Below are positions 32,490-41,796 of a DNA stretch of 64,000 nt, piece by piece. The notes beneath the pieces are model-generated. The model saw nothing but the letters and a program-made list of their open reading frames with translations. It searched no databases and was not told the origin of the DNA. The translations under genes and the position numbers were made by a program. Numbering within the stretch: the first letter of the stretch is position 1; each line of letters begins with the position of its first letter. Source of the stretch: Gammaproteobacteria bacterium (GTDB lineage Bacteria; Pseudomonadota; Gammaproteobacteria; Burkholderiales; Rhodocyclaceae); assembly GCA_018819515.1 (NCBI GenBank), contig JAHJPX010000006.1:62001-126000 (forward strand), given 5' to 3'.

Positions 32490-32570
32490 TGTTGATTTCC
32501 TCGCTATAACAGTGGAATGATTCTATCGCCCGCGGACCGATTCGTGTCAGCCGCTTGTTCGCAGTCCGGC

Positions 32571-32594
32571 GGCGTGTCGCCACGGCTGACTTTT
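32571..32594 (-). repeat. SRE copy 10, intergenic
   Basis: Minus strand AAAAGTCAGCC, GTGGCG, aca, CGCC. It is the first of two parallel copies in a 210-bp gap that has no gene. Confidence 0.9.
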
Positions 32595-32610
32595 GGTTCC
32601 GGCCGCGCTG

Positions 32611-32630
32611 ACGCGCTTAACCGGCTGGTG
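32611..32630. repeat. hairpin between two SRE copies
   Basis: AACCGGC pairs with GCCGGTT across TGGT. A second small inverted repeat, CCGAA/TTCGG, follows at about 32645-32660. Neither has a T-run. Confidence 0.55.
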
Positions 32631-32674
32631 CCGGTTAGCCTGCACCGAAAGTCAGTTCGGACTATCAATAGCCC

Positions 32675-32698
32675 GGCGTACCGCCATGGCTGACTTTT
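32675..32698 (-). repeat. SRE copy 11, after the thioredoxin-like stop codon
   Basis: Minus strand AAAAGTCAGCC, ATGGCG, gta, CGCC. It starts one base after the stop codon of the thioredoxin-like gene, in sense orientation. Confidence 0.9.
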
Positions 32699-32699
32699 C

Positions 32700-33197
32700 T
32701 CATTTTGCGTTGCTTCGCAGCCGGTCGCGGCTGTCCTCGATGGCGTCCTCGATCAGGGTGCCGTAGAACTCAGCCAGCCGGTAGCCGACGATGGGTGCGG
32801 CAAGATCGCGGCCGTCCGCGGCGAGGAACAGCAGTGTTGGCGTCATTGTCACGCTGTGCTTGCGTGCGAAGTCGCGATGCCGGGTGCGTTGTCCAGAAAA
32901 GTCGATCAGCGGCGCATCGCTGTCGAGGTCGATCTGGCGGAACAGTGCGCTACCAGGCTGAGCCGCCGCTTGCGTGGCCATGGCGTCGAGATGTTCGCGG
33001 CGCGCCTTGTCGCACCAGCCGCAGGGCGTGCGGCTGAACAGAATGACGACCGGCTGGCCGGTCGAGTGCGCCAATTGGCCGTCCGCAGCGAGGTTTGCGG
33101 CCTTCGGCACTGGCAGGACAGCGCCGGCCGTGCCAGCCCAGCATGCTAAAATCAGCCAGAGAATCAAGCGTTGCCAGGCTGCGGCCGGTGGCGCCAT
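32700..33197 (-). CDS. secreted thioredoxin-fold protein
   Basis: The product (165 residues from ATG 33197; a GTG at 33209 adds four) has a signal peptide (LILWLILACWAGTAGA). Its thioredoxin-like domain carries the redox motif in ILFSRTPCGWCDKARREHL (CGWC) and the cis-proline strand TMTPTLLFLAADG. It resembles periplasmic SoxW or DsbE-like reductases and probably keeps periplasmic thiols or a haem or copper site reduced. It diverges from hemC, with 41 bp between starts, so the hemC promoter must overlap its coding region. Confidence 0.88.
   Translation of the reverse strand: MAPPAAAWQRLILWLILACWAGTAGAVLPVPKAANLAADGQLAHSTGQPVVILFSRTPCGWCDKARREHLDAMATQAAAQPGSALFRQIDLDSDAPLIDFSGQRTRHRDFARKHSVTMTPTLLFLAADGRDLAAPIVGYRLAEFYGTLIEDAIEDSRDRLRSNAK
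33144..33152 (+). promoter_or_regulatory. extended -10 of the hemC promoter
   Basis: TGCTAAAAT is a TGn-extended -10 about 90 bp before the hemC GTG. It lies inside the 5' part of the divergent thioredoxin-like gene. Confidence 0.4.
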
Positions 33198-33238
33198 TTG
33201 CTTTCTCACTTACCTTGTTCCGTCATTTGGGCCGCCCA

Positions 33239-34180
33239 GTGAATTCTTCCAAGAACCCGGTTCCCGAACGCATCGCGATCGCGACGCGCGAGTCCCGCCT
33301 CGCCCTCTGGCAGGCGGAACATGTGCGCGATCTGCTGACGAAATTATATCCGTCGTGTCGTGTCGAACTGCTCGGCATGACTACGCGCGGCGATCAGATT
33401 CTCGACCGGCCGCTGGCCAAGGTTGGCGGCAAGGGGCTGTTCGTCAAGGAGCTGGAAACGGCATTGCTCGACGGCAGCGCCGACATCGCCGTGCATTCGA
33501 TGAAGGACGTGCCGATGGAATTGCCGCGGGAGTTTGCGCTGGTGGCGACCGGGCCGCGCGAAGTGCCGCTCGACGCCTTCGTCTCGGGCAAGTATGCCAG
33601 CCTCGACGACCTTCCGCCTGGCGCCGTGGTCGGCACCTCCAGTCTGCGCCGCGAGGCGCAGTTGCATGCGCGCTACCCGTATCTCGCCGTCAGTTCGCTG
33701 CGCGGCAATCTTGATACCCGCCTGCGCAAGCTCGACGAGGGCCAGTACGACGCAATCATCCTCGCCGCCGCCGGCCTGATCCGGCTTGGCCTGAAGGAGC
33801 GTATCCGCGCCGTGCTGCCGGCCGAGGTGTCGCTACCCGCCGCCGGCCAGGGCGCACTGGGCATCGAGGCCGTGGCGGGACGCCCTGAGGTCGCCGCCTG
33901 GCTGGCGCCGCTCAACGATGCCGCGACGGCCGCCTGCGTGCGCGCCGAGCGCGCCGTCTCCCGCGCACTGGCCGGCAGTTGCGAAGTGCCGCTCGGCGCC
34001 TATGCGGAAATGCGCGATGGCGCGATCTTTCTGCGCGGCTTTGTTGCCACGCCGGACGGCAAGCGCATGGCCAGCGCCGAACTCACTGGCGCTGCCGCCG
34101 ACCCGGAAGCACTGGGTTTGCGCCTCGCCGGCGAACTGCGCGCCCAGGGCGCCGACGAGATACTGGCTGCGCTTGGCTGA
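33239..34180 (+). CDS. hemC: hydroxymethylbilane synthase (porphobilinogen deaminase)
   Basis: HemC joins four porphobilinogens into hydroxymethylbilane. The 313-residue product has RIAIATRESRLALWQAEHV, TRGDQILDRPLAKVGGKGLFVKELE, the catalytic aspartate in HSMKDVPMELP and the dipyrromethane-binding cysteine in RALAGSCEVPLGAYAE. GTG 33239 gives normal length; the open frame upstream to 33095 is antisense to the thioredoxin-like gene and is not included. hemD follows after 4 nt. AlgZ/AlgR-type genes lie upstream, now separated from hemC by two opposite-strand genes. Confidence 0.97.
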   Translation: MNSSKNPVPERIAIATRESRLALWQAEHVRDLLTKLYPSCRVELLGMTTRGDQILDRPLAKVGGKGLFVKELETALLDGSADIAVHSMKDVPMELPREFALVATGPREVPLDAFVSGKYASLDDLPPGAVVGTSSLRREAQLHARYPYLAVSSLRGNLDTRLRKLDEGQYDAIILAAAGLIRLGLKERIRAVLPAEVSLPAAGQGALGIEAVAGRPEVAAWLAPLNDAATAACVRAERAVSRALAGSCEVPLGAYAEMRDGAIFLRGFVATPDGKRMASAELTGAAADPEALGLRLAGELRAQGADEILAALG

Positions 34181-34184
34181 CGCC

Positions 34185-34973
34185 ATGGCAGAGGCCCGCC
34201 CCCTCGAAGGCCGCAACATCGTCGTCACCCGTCCCGCCGGGCAGGCGACGCATCTGGCCGACGCGTTGATCGAGCGCGGTGCGAAGCCGATCCTGTTCCC
34301 CGTGTTGGCGATTTTCGATGTTGACGATCCCGCACCGTTGCAGGAAATCGCGATTCGCCTCGACGAATTCGACTGGGCCTGCTTCGTCAGCCCGAATGCA
34401 GTCGAGAAGGCGCTTGGCGCAATCCTCGTTCGCCGCGACTGGCCGGCCGGACTGCGCGCAGCCACGGTGGGCAAGAGCAGCGAAATGGCGCTGGCGAAGT
34501 TTGGCGTTGAGGATGTCGTCGCGCCGCAAGGGAAGTTCGATTCAGAGGCGTTGCTGGATTTGCCCGATCTGCAGGACGTGGCCGGCAAGCGCGTTGTGAT
34601 CTTCCGCGGCGACGGTGGTCGCGAACTGTTGGGCGACACCTTGAAACAGCGCGGCGCCGAGGTAGAGTACGTTGCCTGCTACCGACGCGACAGGCCCGCG
34701 CTCGATCCCGCGCCGCTCATCAAGTTGTGGGGCGACGGCCGTCTCGACGCCGTTACCGTCACCAGCAGCGAGGGACTGCGCAACCTTGTCGACATGGTCG
34801 GCAAACTGGGGCAGACTTGGTTGAAGAAGACGCCGCTATTCGTTCCGCATCAACGCATCGCCGGCCTGGCGCGTGCGCTCGGCTGCCATGAAGTGAACCT
34901 GACCGGCCCGGGCGACGATGGCCTGATTGCCGGCCTTTTGGAGTACTACCGTGACCACGCCAGAGTTGCCTGA
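34185..34973 (+). CDS. hemD: uroporphyrinogen-III synthase
   Basis: HemD closes hydroxymethylbilane with inversion of ring D. HemD sequences are poorly conserved, but the 262-residue product has the right shape: EGRNIVVTRPAGQATHLADAL at the start, CFVSPNAVEKAL, ATVGKSSEMALAKFG, VVIFRGDGGRELLGDTL and AVTVTSSEGLRNLV. Position between hemC and hemX confirms the call. Its 3' end overlaps the hemX start by 23 bp. Confidence 0.94.
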   Translation: MAEARPLEGRNIVVTRPAGQATHLADALIERGAKPILFPVLAIFDVDDPAPLQEIAIRLDEFDWACFVSPNAVEKALGAILVRRDWPAGLRAATVGKSSEMALAKFGVEDVVAPQGKFDSEALLDLPDLQDVAGKRVVIFRGDGGRELLGDTLKQRGAEVEYVACYRRDRPALDPAPLIKLWGDGRLDAVTVTSSEGLRNLVDMVGKLGQTWLKKTPLFVPHQRIAGLARALGCHEVNLTGPGDDGLIAGLLEYYRDHARVA

Positions 34974-36024
34974 ACCCGAATCGGCACCGCAGCCAAAGAC
35001 CAAGCCAGAACGCAGGACCGGCGCCTGGCGGCGACCCAGCGCAGTAATCGCCGTCGTCGCACTCGGCTTGCTCGGCTGGCAATGGTTGGAGACGCGCCAG
35101 CGCCTGGCCGGCGTGCAGGAAGAGTTGGCCAGGCGGCTTACCGACAACGATGCAATTGCCAAGGAGAGCCGCGTCGTCGCCCGCAATGTGGAAGAGACAC
35201 AGGCGACGTTGCAGGCCAAGCTTGCGACCCTGGAATCCCGACTCGCCGAAGTGCAGGCTCAACAGGCGTCCTTCGACGCGCTTTATCGCGATCTGGCGAA
35301 GAGCAACGACGAACGGCTATTGGCTGAAATCGAGCAGGGCGTGGCGACGGCTGCCCAGCAATTGCGTCTGGCCGGCAACATTGAGGCAGCGCTGATCGCC
35401 CTGTCCGCCATGGAAACACGCCTGGAAAGATCGGGACAGCCACAGTTCGCCGGTTTGCGGCAGTTGATCGGCCGCGATATCGAGCAGTTGAAGACTTTGC
35501 CGTCTGCGGATGTTCCGGGACTTACCAGCAAACTGGAGAGTGTCGTCGCCAGCGTCGACAAGATGCCGCTGGTCTTCGAACGGCGGCCGCAGCAGCCATT
35601 GCCGGAAGTGAAACCGGCGGTGCCTGACGCCGGCCCGGCCGAGGTGGCATTCTGGAAATCGCTGGGGCGGGATATCTGGAACGAATTGCGGCAACTGGTA
35701 CGGGTCGAGCGCATCGATGCGTCCGGGGACGTTCCCGGCCTGCTGACGCCTCCCCAGAGTTTCTTCCTGCGCGAGAACCTAAGGTTGCGTCTGGTCAACG
35801 CGCGGCTGGCATTGCTGATGCGCGACGATGATGCTTTTCACGAAGACGTGCGCCAGGCGACGCAATGGCTGGAGCGCTATTTCGACGTCAACGCGGCGTC
35901 GGTCAAGTCGTCCCTGACCACCTTGCGCGGCTTGCAGTCGGCCGGTGTCGGCAGCGACGTGCCGACGCTCGATGGAACGCTCGAAGCCATCCGGCGGTTC
36001 AAGCTCGTGCGCGAGAGGAAGTAG
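34951..36024 (+). CDS. hemX: HemX, uroporphyrinogen-III C-methyltransferase-like membrane protein
   Basis: The 357-residue product has an acidic-proline N-terminus, one membrane span (PSAVIAVVALGLLGWQWL), a coiled coil (about residues 55-125) and a helical periplasmic domain (FWKSLGRDIWNELRQLVRVERID, FFLRENLRLRLVNARLALL). Despite the name given to the family it has no methyltransferase motif, and its function in haem synthesis is not settled. It starts at GTG 34951 with TTTTGGAG upstream, inside the end of hemD. hemY follows after 5 nt. Confidence 0.92.
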   Translation: MTTPELPEPESAPQPKTKPERRTGAWRRPSAVIAVVALGLLGWQWLETRQRLAGVQEELARRLTDNDAIAKESRVVARNVEETQATLQAKLATLESRLAEVQAQQASFDALYRDLAKSNDERLLAEIEQGVATAAQQLRLAGNIEAALIALSAMETRLERSGQPQFAGLRQLIGRDIEQLKTLPSADVPGLTSKLESVVASVDKMPLVFERRPQQPLPEVKPAVPDAGPAEVAFWKSLGRDIWNELRQLVRVERIDASGDVPGLLTPPQSFFLRENLRLRLVNARLALLMRDDDAFHEDVRQATQWLERYFDVNAASVKSSLTTLRGLQSAGVGSDVPTLDGTLEAIRRFKLVRERK

Positions 36025-36029
36025 CCGTC

Positions 36030-37244
36030 ATGCGACTTCTGACCTGGTTCCTGATTCTGGCGGCGGTGGCGACCGGGCTGGCGGTGCTCGGCCGCTACAA
36101 CGACGGCTATGCGCTGCTGGTGCTGCCGCCCTGGCGCATCGAGATGTCCTTTAATCTGCTGGTGGCGCTGCTGTTTTCCGCCTGTGGCATCGTGTATCTG
36201 GCCTTGCATGCCGTCGCGTCCGTGGTGCGCATGCCGGATGTGGTCCGTGGCTTTCGCCAGCGTCGCATCAAGGCCCGCGCCGAGCGCGCACTTCACGAGG
36301 CGGTGCTTTATTGGCAGGAAGGCCGCTACAGCCAGGCGATCAAGAATGCCGAAAAGGCCTTCGACAGGGGCCACGAGCGCGGGCTCGTCTCGCTGGTGGC
36401 GCTGCGTTCGGCGAACGCCTTGCACGACGATGAACGCCGGGCGCTCTGGAGTCAACGGCTGCTGGACAACGAGGAGGGCATGCGTCCTGCGCGCCTGAAG
36501 GCGGAAGCCGAGATGGCGCTGGAAAGCCACGATCTGGAACTGGCACGCGAACGCGTCGACCAGTTGCTGGTTGAGGGCGGGCGCCATATTTCGGCGCTGC
36601 GCCAGTCGCTGCGCGTGCGCCAGGCGCTGGGCGACTGGGAAGAAGTATTGAAGTTGACCCGCCAGTTGCAGAAGCACAAGGCGCTGACGCCCGAGCAGGC
36701 GGCGCCTTTGCGCCAGCGCGCCCATCGCGAGAACCTGGCCGCCCTGGAAGGCGATGCAGATCAACTGGCGCGTTACTGGAAGGGAATGCCCGAGGAGGAC
36801 AAGCGGGATGTCCAGCTGGCGCTGGCGGCCGCCGGCGCGCTTGCCGCCGCTGCCGACTGCGGCCACGCCGCCGAACTGGTCGAGGACTTTCTCGATCACC
36901 AGTGGGATTCGACGCTGGCGGAAGCCTACGGCCAGTGCGTCGGCGGCGACGTCGTTGCGCGCATCGCCCATGCCGAAGAATGGCTCAACAGCCACCCGAA
37001 CGATGCCAGCCTGCTGCTGACGCTGGGCCGGCTGTGCCGCCAGCAACAGTTGTGGGGCAAGGCGCAGAGCTATCTCGAGGCTTCGCTGGCGATCCAGTCG
37101 CGCGCCGAGACGCATCTGGAACTGGCGAGCCTGCTCGAAAACGAACTGGAAAAGTCAGCCGTGGCGGAACGCCACTACCGCGAAGCGGCGCTACTGGCCG
37201 GCGCGCGTCAGATCCAGTCGCGCGGCGGCAGGAAGTCGGTGTAG
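36030..37244 (+). CDS. hemY: HemY-type TPR membrane protein of the haem operon
   Basis: The 404-residue product has two N-terminal membrane spans (LLTWFLILAAVATGLAVL and SFNLLVALLFSACGIVYLAL), then TPR helices (RALHEAVLYWQEGRYSQAIKNAEKAF and later repeats). It belongs to the HemY_N family, found after hemX in many proteobacteria and implicated in haem homeostasis; it is not the Bacillus protoporphyrinogen oxidase of the same name. An SRE copy encodes KSAVAERH at about residues 375-382, near the end. The last 37 bp overlap the convergent hemF. Confidence 0.92.
   Translation: MRLLTWFLILAAVATGLAVLGRYNDGYALLVLPPWRIEMSFNLLVALLFSACGIVYLALHAVASVVRMPDVVRGFRQRRIKARAERALHEAVLYWQEGRYSQAIKNAEKAFDRGHERGLVSLVALRSANALHDDERRALWSQRLLDNEEGMRPARLKAEAEMALESHDLELARERVDQLLVEGGRHISALRQSLRVRQALGDWEEVLKLTRQLQKHKALTPEQAAPLRQRAHRENLAALEGDADQLARYWKGMPEEDKRDVQLALAAAGALAAAADCGHAAELVEDFLDHQWDSTLAEAYGQCVGGDVVARIAHAEEWLNSHPNDASLLLTLGRLCRQQQLWGKAQSYLEASLAIQSRAETHLELASLLENELEKSAVAERHYREAALLAGARQIQSRGGRKSV
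37150..37174 (+). repeat. SRE copy 12, inside hemY, sense
   Basis: AAAAGTCAGCC, GTGGCG, gaa, CGCCAC with perfect stem. It is read as EKSAVAERH, between TPR helices. Confidence 0.9.
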
Positions 37245-38089
37245 AGCTTTTCCTCGGCGCTGCCCGGTTCCGGGTGCCAGTCGTAGCGCCACTTCACCAC
37301 GGGCGGCAGCGACATCAGGATCGATTCGGTACGGCCGCCGGATTGCAGGCCGAACAGCGTGCCGCGGTCCCAGACCAGATTGAATTCGACATAGCGGCCG
37401 CGCCGGTAGGCCTGGAAGTCGCGCTCGCGCTCGCCGTACGGGGTGTCGCGGCGGCGTTCGCAGATCGGCAGGTAGGCGGCGGTGAAAGCATCGCCGACCG
37501 CCTGGGTGAGGTTGAAGCAGCGCTCGAAGCCCTCCTCATCCAGATCATCGAAGAAGATGCCGCCGATGCCGCGCGGTTCGTTGCGGTGCTTGAGGAAGAA
37601 GTACTCGTCGCACCACTTCTTGTAGCGGCGATGGACGTCGGTGCCGAAAGGCGCCAGCGCGTCGCGGCAGGTGCGATGGAAATGCGCGCAGTCTTCCGCG
37701 AAACCGTAGTAGGGCGTCAGGTCTATGCCGCCGCCGAACCACCAGACCGGCTCGGCACCTTCCCTTGTGGCGACGAAAAAGCGCACGTTCATGTGGCTGG
37801 TCGGGCAGTGGGGATTGCGCGGATGCAGCACTAACGAAACGCCCATTGCTTCCCACTTGCGGCCGGCCAGTTCGGGCCGATGCGCGGTCGCCGAGGCGGG
37901 CAGCTTGTCGCCGGTGACATGCGAGAAATTGACGCCGCCGCGCTCGAAGAAATTGCCTTCCTCGATCACGCAAGCGGTGCCGCGGCCCCACGAGTCTCGC
38001 CGGAAAGATTTACCGTCGAGTTCTTCCAGCGCCGCGACGATGCGGTTCTGGAGATCGGCGAGGTAGTCGTGGACGAGTTGCGGGTTCAT
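37208..38089 (-). CDS. hemF: oxygen-dependent coproporphyrinogen III oxidase
   Basis: HemF uses O2 to decarboxylate coproporphyrinogen III, the aerobic partner of hemN at 7 kb. The 293-residue product has the family signatures GTACVIEEGNFFERGGVNFSH, HPRNPHCPTSHMNVRFF, WWFGGGIDLTPYYGF, RGIGGIFFDDL and YVEFNLVWDRGTLFGLQSGGR. The start is ATG 38089 (MNPQLVHDYL); a longer frame runs into purD and is not used. The gap to purD is 40 bp and is filled by an SRE copy. The 3' end overlaps hemY. Confidence 0.97.
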   Translation of the reverse strand: MNPQLVHDYLADLQNRIVAALEELDGKSFRRDSWGRGTACVIEEGNFFERGGVNFSHVTGDKLPASATAHRPELAGRKWEAMGVSLVLHPRNPHCPTSHMNVRFFVATREGAEPVWWFGGGIDLTPYYGFAEDCAHFHRTCRDALAPFGTDVHRRYKKWCDEYFFLKHRNEPRGIGGIFFDDLDEEGFERCFNLTQAVGDAFTAAYLPICERRRDTPYGERERDFQAYRRGRYVEFNLVWDRGTLFGLQSGGRTESILMSLPPVVKWRYDWHPEPGSAEEKLYTDFLPPRDWI

Positions 38090-38099
38090 CGGCGCTTGG

Positions 38100-38125
38100 T
38101 GGCGTGTCGCCACGGCTGACTTTTT
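38100..38125 (-). repeat. SRE copy 13, after the purD stop codon
   Basis: Minus strand AAAAAGTCAGCC, GTGGCG, aca, CGCCA; the stem extends to 38099. It starts 4 nt after the purD stop, in sense orientation, and fills the purD-hemF gap. Confidence 0.92.
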
Positions 38126-38129
38126 CCGA

Positions 38130-39407
38130 TCAACGCCGAATGGCGCGATACCCAATGTCGTGGCGGTACTGCATGCCATCGAAGCGGATCGCGTCCACTG
38201 CCTCGTAGGCGCGCTTCTGCGCCGCGCGCACGTTGTCGCCGAGCGCGGTGACACACAGCACGCGGCCGCCGGCGGTGACCACGTCCTTGTCCTGCAAGGC
38301 CGTGCCGGCATGGAAGATGTGCACGTCGTCGGGCGCGTCGTAGGCCACGGCGATGCCTTGGATCACGTCGCCCTTGCGCGGCGTTTCGGGATAGTTGGCG
38401 GCGGCCAGCACCACGCCCAGCGCGACGCGGCGGTCCCACTCGGCTTCGACCTTGTCGAGGCGGCCATCGATGGCGGCGTCGAGCAGGGTGATGAAGTTGC
38501 CCTTCAGCCGCATCATGATCGGCTGGGTTTCCGGATCGCCCATGCGGCAGTTGAATTCGAGCACCTTCAGTGAGCCGTCGGGCTTGATCATCAGGCCGGC
38601 GTAGAGGAAGCCGGTGTAGGGAATGCCGTCCTTCTCCATGCCATGGATGGTCGGCATGATCACCTCGCGCATGGCGCGGGCGTGGATTTGCGGCGTCACC
38701 ACCGGTGCGGGCGAATAGGCGCCCATGCCGCCGGTGTTCGGTCCCTGGTCGCCGTCCTGGAGCCGCTTGTGGTCCTGGCTGGTGGCCAGCGCCAGCGCAT
38801 TCTTGCCGTCGGCCATGACGATGAAGCTGGCTTCCTCGCCGTCGAGGAATTCCTCGATGACGACGCGCGCGCCGGCGTCACCCATCTTGTTGTCGAGCAG
38901 CATCATGTCGATGGCGCCGTGCGCCTGGTGCAGCGACATGGCGACGACGACGCCCTTGCCGGCGGCGAGGCCGTCGGCCTTGATGACGATGGGCGCGCCC
39001 TTGTTCTCGACGTAGGCGTGCGCCGTCTGCGCGTCCGTGAAAGTGGCGAACTCCGCCGTCGGGATGCCGTGCCGGGCCATGAAGCGTTTCGAGAAATCCT
39101 TGGAGCTTTCCAGTTGCGCGGCGGCTCTCGTCGGTCCGAAGATGCGCAGCCCGCGTTCCCGGAAGACGTCGACAATGCCCGCCGCCAGCGGCGCTTCCGG
39201 GCCGACCACGGTCAGGTGGATGTTCTCGCGCTCGGCGTAATCGGCGAGAGTATCGATGTCGGTGAGCGGCAGGTTTTCCAACTCGGGCTCGCGCGCCGTG
39301 CCGGCATTGCCCGGCGCGACGATGACCTTCTGCAGGCCGGGCGCCTGGGCGATGCGCCAGGCCAGGGCATGTTCACGACCACCGGAACCGACGACGAGTA
39401 TCTTCAT
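38130..39407 (-). CDS. purD: phosphoribosylamine-glycine ligase
   Basis: PurD joins glycine to phosphoribosylamine in purine synthesis, using ATP. The 425-residue product has KILVVGSGGREHALAWRIAQ, VVGPEAPLAAGIVDVFRERG, an ATP-grasp core (VIKADGLAAGKGVVVA, VVIEEFLDGEEASFIVMADG), QDHKRLQDGDQGPNTGGMG and LEFNCRMGDPETQPIMMRL. The start is ATG 39407; the extra nine residues upstream are unrelated. It lies in a purH-pagP-purD-hemF run with 1-2 nt between the first three genes. Confidence 0.97.
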   Translation of the reverse strand: MKILVVGSGGREHALAWRIAQAPGLQKVIVAPGNAGTAREPELENLPLTDIDTLADYAERENIHLTVVGPEAPLAAGIVDVFRERGLRIFGPTRAAAQLESSKDFSKRFMARHGIPTAEFATFTDAQTAHAYVENKGAPIVIKADGLAAGKGVVVAMSLHQAHGAIDMMLLDNKMGDAGARVVIEEFLDGEEASFIVMADGKNALALATSQDHKRLQDGDQGPNTGGMGAYSPAPVVTPQIHARAMREVIMPTIHGMEKDGIPYTGFLYAGLMIKPDGSLKVLEFNCRMGDPETQPIMMRLKGNFITLLDAAIDGRLDKVEAEWDRRVALGVVLAAANYPETPRKGDVIQGIAVAYDAPDDVHIFHAGTALQDKDVVTAGGRVLCVTALGDNVRAAQKRAYEAVDAIRFDGMQYRHDIGYRAIRR

Positions 39408-39409
39408 GG

Positions 39410-39973
39410 CTACGGGTTGGCGCCGAAACGCCACTTGTTGACGAAGAAGATAACGTTACCATTTCCCTTGCCGCCGGGGACATAGGCGGCATCCAGCGAC
39501 CAGCGGCCGTACTCGATCGAGGCTGCCGGCAGGATGAAGGGCACCGGTGTGTAGTGGCCGTAGTCGCTACGGGCCGTCAGGCCGGTGACAAAGCCGAGAC
39601 CGCCCTTGAGCTCTTCACCCAGCGGCCAATAGGTCTTCCAGGAATACCCGACCATCCATTCCGGGAGGAAGTGGGAGTCCTGGAAACCCATCGCGAACAC
39701 GCCGTGGTAGTTGCCCTTCTCGTCGAAACGGCCGCGGCCATAGCCCAGGCCATAGGGATAGTTCTGATAACCGTTGATCTTCTCGTCGGTATAGGCGAAG
39801 GGCAGGTGCCAGGTGTAGGTCGGGATCAGCAATTCGCCCGTCCCTTCGTCGTAGCTGCGGGTGACGTTGTTCCAGGCGCTGTCGAACCAGTCGCCGAGGC
39901 TGCCTTCGGCGTACGCGGGGAGCGTGGCGGCGATCGTTGCGATGGCCGCCAGCAGGCGAATCGTGGTTTTCAT
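39410..39973 (-). CDS. pagP: lipid A palmitoyltransferase PagP
   Basis: PagP is an outer-membrane barrel enzyme that moves palmitate from phospholipid to lipid A. The 187-residue precursor has a signal peptide (TTIRLLAAIATIAATLPAYA). The barrel contains IPTYTWHLPFAYTDEKI (catalytic histidine), RFDEKGNYHGVFAMGFQDSH (catalytic Asp-Ser) and PVPFILPAASIEYG, and ends WRFGANP. These match E. coli PagP block by block. It is wedged between purH (1 nt) and purD (2 nt), so it is transcribed with purine genes, an unusual setting for a PhoP-type gene. Confidence 0.95.
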   Translation of the reverse strand: MKTTIRLLAAIATIAATLPAYAEGSLGDWFDSAWNNVTRSYDEGTGELLIPTYTWHLPFAYTDEKINGYQNYPYGLGYGRGRFDEKGNYHGVFAMGFQDSHFLPEWMVGYSWKTYWPLGEELKGGLGFVTGLTARSDYGHYTPVPFILPAASIEYGRWSLDAAYVPGGKGNGNVIFFVNKWRFGANP

Positions 39974-39974
39974 G

Positions 39975-41558
<1,584 letters not shown>

Positions 41559-41565
41559 GGTGTCC

Positions 41566-41796
41566 TCAGAGTAGATCGTGATCGTCCAGCTTGCGCCGCA
41601 AGGTGTTGCGGTTGATGCCGAGTATCTCGGCGGCCACGGTCTGGTTGCCGTTGGCCTGTTTCATCACTACTTCCAGCATCGGTTTTTCCACTGCATGCAA
41701 CACCATGTCGTAAATGGCGTGCGGCCGATTGCCGTCGAGGTCGCGGAAATAACGGTTCAGCGACCGCCGGACACAATCGGAAATGTCGGCGCTCAT
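41566..41796 (-). CDS. fis: Fis-family DNA-binding protein
   Basis: Fis bends DNA and regulates growth-linked genes. The 76-residue product is a short Fis with the dimer helices (CVRRSLNRYFRDLDG) and the C-terminal helix-turn-helix NGNQTVAAEILGINRNTLRRKL. E. coli Fis (98 residues) has a longer N-terminal activation loop, which is absent here as in other betaproteobacteria. The gene follows dusB with an ATGA overlap, the order seen in E. coli, and precedes purH. Confidence 0.95.
   Translation of the reverse strand: MSADISDCVRRSLNRYFRDLDGNRPHAIYDMVLHAVEKPMLEVVMKQANGNQTVAAEILGINRNTLRRKLDDHDLL

Noticed and set aside
32543..32555. GTGTCAGCCGC as a further SRE copy
   Set aside because: Only the CAGCCG core matches; the flanks do not continue to consensus.
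32648..32660. AAAGTCAGTTCGG as a further SRE copy
   Set aside because: The left half matches, but no GTGGCG or CGCC follows; it is part of a separate small inverted repeat.
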